Shown piece by piece: positions 1 through 6,300 of a stretch of DNA of 6,480 nt. The stretch is from an uncultured Lachnospiraceae bacterium (lineage in GTDB: Bacteria; Bacillota; Clostridia; Lachnospirales; Lachnospiraceae), in assembly GCA_947068385.1 (NCBI GenBank), contig CAMTBF010000221.1, positions 1-6,480 of the forward strand, written 5' to 3'. Position 1 is the first letter of the stretch. Every line of letters starts with the position of its first letter. The position numbers and the translations under genes were made by a program. A model generated the notes under the pieces. The model worked only from the letters and a program-made list of their open reading frames with translations, was not told where the DNA came from and made no database searches.

Positions 1-203
1 GCTCCATGGGCAGCGTGGACATGACGGTGCGGGGCCGGGAGAGCGACTTCAACTACGAGCTGGAATGTGCCATGGGATGCATCGAGCTGGGAGATTGGGA
101 GTATGCGGGCCTTGGCCAGGAGAAGAAGATAGACAACGGCGCGTCCAGGGAGGTAAAGCTGGAATGCTCCATGGGATACATCGACATGCGGTTCACGGAG
201 TGA
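1..203 (+). CDS. C-terminal end of a DUF4097-like beta-repeat protein (partial)
   Basis: An open frame enters from the left edge (codons begin at base 3) and stops at TGA 201-203. The visible 66 or so residues are short, alternating, beta-strand-like units with a recurring pattern of Met-Gly, any residue, Ile/Val and an acidic residue (SMGSVDM, CAMGCIELG, CSMGYIDM). This resembles the repeating C-terminal beta-helix of DUF4097/putative-adhesin proteins, which are often encoded with PspC-like or DUF1700 membrane proteins in Firmicutes. The start codon and most of the protein lie outside the window, so the internal ATG at base 6 should not be taken as the true start. The gene converges on the leftward ECF S-component gene. 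Family assignment rests on the repeat style only; function is unknown. Confidence 0.6.
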   Translation, partial: SMGSVDMTVRGRESDFNYELECAMGCIELGDWEYAGLGQEKKIDNGASREVKLECSMGYIDMRFTE

Positions 204-231
204 AGATAAAAAGCTAGCAAAAAAAGCCGGT

Positions 232-273
232 AAAAAAGCCTGCAGGGCGCATATGCCTCCCCGCAGGCTTTTT
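232..273. terminator. Bidirectional intrinsic terminator between convergent genes
   Basis: AAAAAGCCTGC (233-243) pairs exactly with GCAGGCTTTTT (263-273). After one mismatch the stem extends by GGG (245-247) with CCC (259-261). A run of A precedes the stem and a run of T follows it, so the RNA ends in a U-tract read from either strand. It sits between the convergent stop codons at 203 and 292 and should end transcripts of both flanking genes. Confidence 0.88.
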
Positions 274-291
274 CGCGGGCCCGTTCCGCAT

Positions 292-1236
292 TCAGGCCTC
301 CACGGCCAGCCCGGACTTCAGCAGCGCCGGCCGCAGGGCCAGATAGAAGACGGAGGCCGCGATCACCGCCACGATGGCGTTCACCCCCGTGGTGAGGGTG
401 GCGATCTTCGCCAGGGCGGACGCGATGTCCTGGGGCACGCCCAGGAGATAGGTCTTGTAGAAATACCCCACCAGAGGGTCGGCCACCACATTGAAGGCCA
501 TGCCGCAGAAGGCGGCGGCCACCGTGGCCATGGCCGCTTTCCTGCCGTCCCGGGCCTGGCCCAGATGGCAGATCCCATGGGCCACCAGCCCGACGATCAG
601 CCCGATGCACAGCTTCAGGAAGAAGGTCTTGGGGGCGCTGGTCACATAGGAGGTGGTCAGGTCGGCGATGGTCATGCCCACCGCCCCGGCCAGGCCGCCC
701 CAGTAGCCGCCCAGCAGCAATGCCGCCAGCACGCAGAACACATTGCCGAAGTGGAAGGCGGTCTTCTCGGGCCCTACGGGGATGTCGATCTTGAAGAAGG
801 CGAAGCCGATGTAGCACAGCGCCGCCAGCAGCCCCGCCTGGGCCAGGCGCTTCACGTCCGCCTGCCGGGAGCCGGAGCTGCGTCTGCCGACGGCCGCGTT
901 GTAGATCCCCCTGGCCGTCAGCAGCATGGCGAAGAAGACGAACGTCAGACCGTATGAATAGGGGCGCTCCAGCGTCAGCTTCTCGGCGGAGAGCTGCTCC
1001 GACCGGGCGGTGAGGGCCTCTAGGTCACCCTCCTGCGTCCCCTCCTTTACGGCGCTGATCTGGGCCTTGACTTCCGACAGCTGTGCGCCTGTGGCAGTGG
1101 ATTCCTGATAGCTGGTGTTGTAGGCGTACACCGCGAATAGGATCCCCGCGGTCAATAGGACGGCCCCGATCATCAACAGGCCGTAGCTTTTCTGCCTCCC
1201 TGCCTTTCCCGATTCTGTTCCCTGTTTCCTGACCAT
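292..1236 (-). CDS. ECF transporter S component with N-terminal TM/coiled-coil extension
   Basis: A 314-residue membrane protein. Residues about 127-305 look like the substrate-binding S subunit of an energy-coupling-factor vitamin/micronutrient importer (PF07155/PF12822-like). The diagnostic stretch is around 161-193: FHFGNVFCVLAALLLGG, then GGLAGAVGM and an ADL, followed by APKTFFLK at 201-208 and an IGLIVGL helix. S components bind the vitamin and work with the EcfT and EcfA ATPase subunits; none of these lies beside it, so a shared group II ECF module elsewhere is likely. The substrate cannot be read from sequence. Unusually, about 125 residues precede the core: a TM helix at 19-40, a charged coiled-coil-like stretch at 48-90, and a second TM at 93-110. 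The start is supported by AAGGAG 9 bases upstream of the ATG. It is transcribed away from the recombinase gene and seems functionally unrelated to the pilin locus. Confidence 0.85.
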   Translation of the reverse strand: MVRKQGTESGKAGRQKSYGLLMIGAVLLTAGILFAVYAYNTSYQESTATGAQLSEVKAQISAVKEGTQEGDLEALTARSEQLSAEKLTLERPYSYGLTFVFFAMLLTARGIYNAAVGRRSSGSRQADVKRLAQAGLLAALCYIGFAFFKIDIPVGPEKTAFHFGNVFCVLAALLLGGYWGGLAGAVGMTIADLTTSYVTSAPKTFFLKLCIGLIVGLVAHGICHLGQARDGRKAAMATVAAAFCGMAFNVVADPLVGYFYKTYLLGVPQDIASALAKIATLTTGVNAIVAVIAASVFYLALRPALLKSGLAVEA

Positions 1237-1255
1237 CTCATTTATCTCCTTATGA

Positions 1256-1292
1256 CTTGAATTAGTGTGGCCTCACTGTGTCAATGACAGTG
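1256..1292 (-). promoter_or_regulatory. Possible -35 box and overlapping dyad upstream of the S-component gene
   Basis: On the minus strand a consensus TTGACA (1284-1279) lies about 45 bases upstream of the S-component start. At 17-bp spacing the -10 would be TTCAAG, a poor match, so the promoter is weak or activator-dependent. The -35 sits inside an inverted repeat, CACTGT (1274-1279) and ACAGTG (1287-1292) with a 7-base gap, which could be a regulator site. I saw no recognisable riboswitch in this leader. Confidence 0.3.
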
Positions 1293-1401
1293 TAGCGGAA
1301 AAGTGGCATGCATGAAAGAGCCAGAACAGGACTTTTTTACCAGGCCAGTCTGCCCATATCAGAGACCCTGCCGTCTGTTTTACAGGATTCCCCGAATCGG
1401 G

Positions 1402-1430
1402 ATGACAAACGGTAAGAAGGATGGTACGAT
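1402..1430 (+). promoter_or_regulatory. Candidate sigma-A promoter for the recombinase gene
   Basis: ATGACA (1402-1407, 5 of 6 matches to the -35 consensus) is followed by a 17-bp spacer and TACGAT (1425-1430, 4 of 6). The TG at 1422-1423 gives an extended -10. The predicted start near 1437 leaves a leader of about 45 bases to the ATG at 1481. A short CCCGA/TCGGG dyad (1391-1401) abuts the -35 and might be an operator. Confidence 0.45.
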
Positions 1431-1480
1431 GGAGGTATTTTCGTCCCGGTCCAGAGGGCAGGGGCAGGAGGAGGGCACAG

Positions 1481-2338
1481 ATGGGACTTACACTGGATAA
1501 GAAGGTCATGGAACGGTTCGAAGAGAAGCTGCGGGAGGAGGAGAAGAGCAAAGCCACCCTGGAGAAGTACATGCGGGACGCCAGGGCCTTCGCGGCCTTC
1601 CTGGGGGACGCCCCGGTGACCAAGGAGGCGGCCATCCGCTACAAGGAGCATCTGTCAAAACGGTACGCGGTGTCCAGCGCCAACTCCATGCTGGCGGCGG
1701 TGAACAGCCTGCTGCGGTTCCTGGAGCGCGGGGACTGCGCGGTGCGCACCTTCCGGGTGCAGAAGGCGGTGTTCCGCTCCAGGGAGCTGGAGCTGACGAA
1801 GGCGGAGTACGTGCGCCTGGTGGAGGCGGCCAGGAGCCGTGGGGACAGGCGGCTGTGCCTGGTGATGCAGGCCATCTGCGCCACGGGCATCCGGATCAGC
1901 GAGCTGGCGTTCATCACCGTGTCATCCCTCCACAGCAGGCGGGCTGTGGTGTCCTTGAAGGGGAAGACCCGGACGGTGATCCTGCCCCTGGATTTGTGCC
2001 GGGAGCTGAAGGGGTACGTGCGGGAGGCGGGGATCACGGAGGGAAGCGTCTTCGTGACCCGCAGGGGCAGGCCCATGGACCGCAGCAACATCCTCCACGC
2101 CATGAAGGCCCTGTGCCAGGAGGCCCATGTGGAGGAGGGGAAGGTGTTCCCCCACAACCTGCGGCACCTCTTCGCGGTGACATATTATAATGTAGAGAAA
2201 GACATCTGCCACCTGGCCGACCTGCTGGGGCACTCCAATGTGAACACTACCAGGATCTATACCCTTATAAGCTGCGAGATGCAGGAGCAGCGGCTGGAAG
2301 GGCTTGGCCTGGTGCTGCCCGACAAAAATACCGCATAA
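1481..2338 (+). CDS. Tyrosine recombinase (XerC/XerD-like, probable DNA invertase of the adjacent switch)
   Basis: A complete 285-residue tyrosine site-specific recombinase. An N-terminal SAM-like core-binding domain (about 5-82) is followed by the catalytic domain (about 105-275). All expected active-site residues are visible: Arg138 in ATGIRIS, a beta-hairpin Lys at 160 or 162 (SLKGK), His225 and Arg228 in HNLRH, His251 in LGHSN, and nucleophile Tyr260 in TRIYT. The length is typical of compact Xer-type enzymes. I chose the ATG at 1481 because AGGAGGAGGG (1466-1475) lies just upstream; the in-frame ATG at 1421 would add 20 basic residues with no good ribosome binding site. Its last codons and stop lie inside the left inverted repeat of the invertible segment. 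The inferred role is inverting 2329-2626 to switch the downstream surface operon; a Xer housekeeping role is less likely here. Confidence 0.93.
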   Translation: MGLTLDKKVMERFEEKLREEEKSKATLEKYMRDARAFAAFLGDAPVTKEAAIRYKEHLSKRYAVSSANSMLAAVNSLLRFLERGDCAVRTFRVQKAVFRSRELELTKAEYVRLVEAARSRGDRRLCLVMQAICATGIRISELAFITVSSLHSRRAVVSLKGKTRTVILPLDLCRELKGYVREAGITEGSVFVTRRGRPMDRSNILHAMKALCQEAHVEEGKVFPHNLRHLFAVTYYNVEKDICHLADLLGHSNVNTTRIYTLISCEMQEQRLEGLGLVLPDKNTA

Positions 2339-2354
2339 TCGACATTATGCGGTA
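2324..2354 (-). terminator. Leftward intrinsic terminator formed by the left inverted repeat
   Basis: Read on the minus strand, the 11-bp perfect stem of the left repeat, with a GTCG loop, is followed at once by TTTTT (complement of 2324-2328). It is therefore a good intrinsic terminator for RNA made leftward from the promoter at 2387-2415. In the present orientation it would stop that RNA about 50 bases after its start, before it runs antisense through the recombinase gene. Confidence 0.65.
2329..2354 (+). repeat. Left inverted repeat (IRL), recombinase crossover site
   Basis: TACCGCATAAT (2329-2339) and its exact reverse complement ATTATGCGGTA (2344-2354) flank the asymmetric centre CGAC (2340-2343). 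The reverse complement of this site matches 2601-2626 at 23 of 26 positions, including a central 14-base identity. The recombinase stop codon TAA (2336-2338) lies in the outer arm, which inversion would not move. Confidence 0.85.
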
Positions 2355-2386
2355 AACCTGAAAAATAACCTCTCCGTCTTTGAACC

Positions 2387-2415
2387 ATTATACTCTTGCG
2401 GGTTAGAAAATTCAA
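2387..2415 (-). promoter_or_regulatory. Sigma-A promoter inside the invertible segment, pointing left
   Basis: On the minus strand TTGAAT (2415-2410, 4 of 6 consensus matches, with TTGA intact) is followed by exactly 17 bp and a perfect TATAAT (2392-2387). The predicted start is near 2380. It is the best promoter match I found in the window and points away from the signal peptidase/pilin genes. Upstream on the same strand TTCCTCC occurs twice, at 2457-2451 and 2427-2421, the nearer copy 6 bases from the -35; these could be regulator contacts. Confidence 0.8.
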
Positions 2416-2466
2416 TATCAGGAGGAAAATTTTCTGAAAAGTATTTTCCCGGAGGAAGCTTTCCCT

Positions 2467-2494
2467 CAGCCATATGACGCATATGGCTGTTTTT
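2467..2494 (+). terminator. Rightward intrinsic terminator inside the invertible segment
   Basis: CAGCCATATG (2467-2476) pairs perfectly with CATATGGCTG (2480-2489) around a 3-base loop and is followed by TTTTT (2490-2494). No A-run precedes the stem, so it works in one direction only. As oriented it should end recombinase readthrough before the signal peptidase gene; after inversion it would no longer face that way. Confidence 0.85.
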
Positions 2495-2600
2495 CTGTTG
2501 TTCGTAATCTTACTATAGCAGATGCGAAGTCAAAAGATACGTCTAAACTTTTACCCAAAACAGGTTCCAGCCGTCTTTTTCTGTTTTTTCGATGTCAAAA

Positions 2601-2626
2601 TACCACGTAATGTCGATTATGAGGTA
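2601..2626 (-). repeat. Right inverted repeat (IRR), recombinase crossover site
   Basis: TACCACGTAAT (2601-2611), centre GTCG (2612-2615) and ATTATGAGGTA (2616-2626). It matches the reverse complement of the left site except at positions 5, 7 and 22 of 26. Its centre is the reverse complement of the left centre, so strand exchange would invert the intervening DNA rather than delete it. It lies 34 bases upstream of the signal peptidase start codon. Confidence 0.85.
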
Positions 2627-2660
2627 ACGCGCAGAAGGAACGGCACAGAGGAACTTTTAC

Positions 2661-3356
2661 ATGAGGCGCAGACACGGAGGGCCCCCTGGGGGGCGGGCAG
2701 CGGGATCCATCGCGGAGATAGAGATATTCGACCTGGACGCCATGGAGCTGTCGGAGCTGGACGCCCAGGGGCGCGGACCGGCAGACCGGCCCTGGATCCC
2801 CACGGTGGAGGAGCTGGAGGAGGAGCTTGCGAAGGAGCGGTACAGGAGCCGCTACGGCAAAGTCCTGCGGAATACCGCATTCTCCCTTCTGGTGGTGGCC
2901 GCGGCCGCGGTGCTGATAGCCGTGCTGTTGTTGCCGGTCCTGAAGATAGACGGAACCTCCATGACACAGACCCTGCAGGACGGGGACATCGTGGTGGCGC
3001 TGTCCAATTCCAGCTTCAAGACCGGGGACGTCATCGCTTTCTACTATAACAACCAGATCCTCATCAAGCGGGTCATAGCCTCGGCGGGGGACTGGGTGGA
3101 CATAGACGGGGATGGCAATGTATACGTCAACGGGGAGTCCCTGGAGGAACCCTACATCGCCGAGAAGGCGCTGGGCAAGTGCGACATCGAGCTGCCCTGC
3201 CAGGTGCCGGACGGGAAATGCTTCGTCATGGGCGACCACAGGGCCACCAGCGTGGACAGCCGCAGCAGCGCCGTGGGGTGCATAAGCGACAGCGGCGTGG
3301 TAGGGCGGATCGTGTTCCGGATATGGCCGCTGGACGGATTAGGGCTGATAAACTAA
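2661..3356 (+). CDS. Type I signal peptidase (S26 family), pilin-associated
   Basis: A 231-residue membrane protease that would remove signal peptides from exported proteins at the outer face of the membrane. A charged N-terminal cytoplasmic region (1-70, including VEELEEELAKERYRSRY) leads into one TM helix (about 73-95). Box B GTSM gives nucleophile Ser100, ILIKRV gives the general base Lys136, and GDHRATSVDSR (191-201) is box E. Both catalytic residues are present, unlike the inactive SipA/LepA pilus-assembly homologues of some streptococci. The usual Pro after SM is replaced (SMTQTL). The start is supported by AGAGGAA (2647-2653), 7 bases before the ATG. The pilin-like gene starts 35 bp after its stop, so they are probably co-transcribed and the enzyme likely processes that protein. 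No fixed promoter is visible just upstream; expression probably depends on the invertible segment. Confidence 0.92.
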   Translation: MRRRHGGPPGGRAAGSIAEIEIFDLDAMELSELDAQGRGPADRPWIPTVEELEEELAKERYRSRYGKVLRNTAFSLLVVAAAAVLIAVLLLPVLKIDGTSMTQTLQDGDIVVALSNSSFKTGDVIAFYYNNQILIKRVIASAGDWVDIDGDGNVYVNGESLEEPYIAEKALGKCDIELPCQVPDGKCFVMGDHRATSVDSRSSAVGCISDSGVVGRIVFRIWPLDGLGLIN

Positions 3357-3391
3357 CCAATGGAGTTTAGATATAAGGAAGGAGAGGCACG

Positions 3392-6300
3392 ATGGAATCT
3401 TTAAAGAGACAGGCTGCAAGAATTTTGCGGGAGCAGAAGAAATATAAGCTTTGGCTGGTATCGTTCCTGTGCCTGGCCGTGCTGGTCACGGCGGGGACAG
3501 TAGCGGCGCTCACCATGAGCGGCCAGGCACTGAACCGCAAGGAGAAGGTGCTCACCTGCAAGCTGGAGGCGCATCGGCATACCGAACAGTGCCGGGACAG
3601 CGAAGGGGAGCTGACCTGCGGGCAGGCGGACTATGTCGTCCATGTCCACAACGACGACTGCTACGGGGAGGACGGGGCGCTGGTGTGCGCGCTGCCGGAG
3701 AAGGAGCCCCATGTACATGACGCCGCATGCTTCGAGGAGCAGGAGACGCTTGTCTGCACCCAGGAGGAATCCGCGGGGCACCAGCACGGCCCGGAGTGCT
3801 ACACCAAAGTGAAGGGCGAGCTGACCTGCAGCGCAGACGAGGCGGCGCATCAGCACGGCCCGGAGTGCTATACGAGGGTGCAGGGCGAGCTGACCTGTGG
3901 CCAGGACGGCGCAGGGCACCAGCACGGCCCCGAGTGCTACACCAAAGTGCAGGGCGGGCTGACCTGCACCAATACGGAAGAGGGGCATGCCCATACGGAC
4001 GAGTGCTATGCCTGGAACGAGGAGCTGACCTGCGGCCAGACGGAAGAAACTCATGTCCATACGGACGACTGCTACGCCTGGAGCGAGGAGCTGACCTGCG
4101 GCCAGACGGAGGAGGCCCATGTCCATACGGACAACTGTTATGCCTGGAGCGAGGAGCTGACCTGCCAGATTCCGGAGGGAGAGGGCGCACATACCCATAC
4201 AGACCAGTGCTACGAGACCGAGACCGTCACCATATGCGGAGAGCTGGAGCTGCACACCCATGACAAGGCAGGCTGCTACGACAAGGACGGCAACCTGACC
4301 TGCGGCCAGACGGAGCTGCTGGAGCATGTGCACGGGGAAGGCTGCTTCGAGATCATAGAGCCCGATGAGGAAGGGACGGAGGCCGCGGAATCCGAAGAGG
4401 CCCCTGAGAATAAGGAAGCGTCCGGCGAGGCGGAGGAGTCCACCGAAGCCCTGGAGTCCGAGGAGGAAGAGGGCGACGCAGAGCCGGAGGACGGCGAAGC
4501 CACTGAGGACGGCGAGGACGCAGAGCCGGAGGACGGCGAAGCCACCGGGGACAGCGAGGACGCAGAGACGGAGGATGGGGACGCATCCGAGGAGACGGAA
4601 GCCGACGGGGAGCTGCAGGGCGTCGCAAATGTCCTGACCGCAGAGGGGAGCGACTACACCGTCACTGCCACCTATGGCGAGGACGCCGGGATTCCGGAGG
4701 GCGCGGTACTGAACGTCCGGGAGATTCTGCAGGGAACCGAGGAGTACGACAGCTATTACCAGCAGATGCTGGAGGCCATAGCCGGAGAGGGCGATGAGGC
4801 ATCCACGGAAGAAGGGACGGACGCGGCCCAGGAAGACGCGGACACAGAGGATGGGATAGAGGTCTCCTTCGTCAGGTTCTTCGACATCACCTTCCTGGTA
4901 GACGGCGAGAAGATAGAGCCCGTGCCCGGAGCGGCCGTGGACATCCGCATCAGCTATAAGGACGCGGTGGAGTGCGGCGAGGATGCCACGGCATCGGCAG
5001 TGCACTTCGCGAAGGACGGGACGGAAGTCCTGGATGCGGCTGTGACAGAGGCAGGGGAAGGAAGCGACTTCGCGTTCACTCAGGACAGCTTCTCTGTGAC
5101 GGGTACGACGGTGGTGACTAAGGCGCCTTCCAAAGGAGGCACTCTCACAGCCAAGGGAGATGGCTATACCATCACCTTGAAGTATGGCAAATGGGAGAAG
5201 CTTGGCAATGCAGAGCTGCTTGTAGAGGAAGTCAAGGACAACGGACAGGACAACGGCAACAACAGCTACCGGAAATACCTGAACAACAGTGAAGGGGCAA
5301 TCAAGGAGAAGACGAACAACAAGGACAAAGAGCAGAAAACCAAAGCCGCCAGAATCTTTAAGGTATCCGTTGTAGATAAACAGACGAAAACGCCGGTAGG
5401 CACAGGAGAGGTTGATGTAACGATTTCTTTCGATGCCCCTATGGTGGCCAGCGAGGCAGGCATCGCCGCGATGACCCTGGACACAGGAGCCAGCGGGGAA
5501 GTCCTGGGAAGTGAGGCTGTCAGCGAGGGGCAAGAGATTACAACCTTTTCAGGCAGGCAGGCATTCTCCGCGGCTTCGCCCAATGTGTTAGCCACGGTGG
5601 TGACGGCGGAGACGGAGCTGGACGATGTGCCGGAAGGCGGCGGAACTGGTGGGACTGGTTCGGGGACGCATATACCTGTTGCGGGGCATCTAAACAATAT
5701 ACCGCAAGTCAACAATGACTGGCAGATTGTAGAGGGCAGATATGACGGAGATAACAAAACTCCATCGCAAGAGAAGGCTGAGGCTGTACGTGTCCAGAAG
5801 AATGTAATTCCGACAGGAACTGAAAATGAGTTTTTAGTGTACTTATCGGTGGACACAAAGCAAGTTTTGGAGACATCTCTTAAAGCGAAAGATTTTGAGG
5901 CTACAACAAAAAACAGCTGGGATGAAAGTGACAAAGGCAAAAAACTCACTAAGAAGATAGCACAAGGAAATGCGAACAATGTTGTAGTAAGTAGTGTCTG
6001 GAGAGAAGAGTTGTCTAACAGCGCTAAGTTTATATTTCTGGATGAGGAAGGTAAGCAGTTTGATGAAATAACTTTATATTGGGGGCAAACAACTCAAGGA
6101 AATAATGTATCTTTCTATATACCATTAAGAAAGGAAGCTAGTGGAGCAGTAACTGAATATGTATTATTGGGTACAGACATAGCGGCTGGAACGAACAATT
6201 ATGTTCAATTTATTGGCGATGCATTTGATGAAGTAACGGAACAGAAGCTGGCTCCCGTTACCTTAACGAGCGTATCCGATCCCATGGGCAACTATATTGA

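Larger units (their letters stand above)
2329..2626. other. Putative invertible promoter segment (inverton) between recombinase and surface operon
   Basis: This fills the roughly 320-base gene-free gap between the recombinase stop (2338) and the signal peptidase start (2661). Two 26-bp inverted repeats enclose 246 bp (2355-2600) that are AT-rich (35% GC at 2401-2460) against about 60% in neighbouring coding DNA. Inside lie a leftward near-consensus promoter (2387-2415) and a rightward terminator (2467-2494). I found no convincing rightward promoter. As written the promoter faces away from the signal peptidase/pilin genes (inferred OFF). Crossover within the 4-bp centres at 2340-2343 and 2612-2615 would turn the promoter rightward, giving a predicted leader of about 85-90 bases ahead of the signal peptidase ATG. 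Invertible promoters flanked by inverted repeats beside tyrosine recombinases are an established phase-variation mechanism in gut bacteria. That this one flips is inference. Confidence 0.82.

Noticed and set aside
1421..1480. An upstream in-frame ATG extending the recombinase by 20 residues.
   Set aside because: The added residues are basic and unlike the family, the first ATG lies within the likely promoter, and the strong AGGAGG favours 1481.
1237..1480. Possible riboswitch upstream of the S-component gene, since many S-component genes have one.
   Set aside because: I could not recognise conserved FMN, TPP, cobalamin or preQ1 elements on the minus strand, nor a terminator/antiterminator pair.
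2345..2482. A 45-codon minus-strand ORF within the invertible segment.
   Set aside because: It starts inside the terminator hairpin with no ribosome binding site and contains the promoter, so that promoter cannot express it. It ends within the left repeat, so inversion would alter its context. Probably chance.
2512..2520. Extended -10-like TGCTATAGT on the minus strand of the invertible segment.
   Set aside because: No matching -35 at proper spacing, and a much better promoter lies downstream on the same strand. A weak second promoter is possible but not supported.
2871..2884. A partial third copy of the recombination-site arm (ATACCGCAT) inside the signal peptidase gene.
   Set aside because: Only nine bases match, with no opposing arm or centre, so it is likely coincidental.
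3401..5533. A 710-codon minus-strand ORF opposite the adhesin gene.
   Set aside because: It is a shadow of the high-GC, repetitive coding strand: low-complexity protein, no ribosome binding site, and the plus frame has clear signal and domain features.
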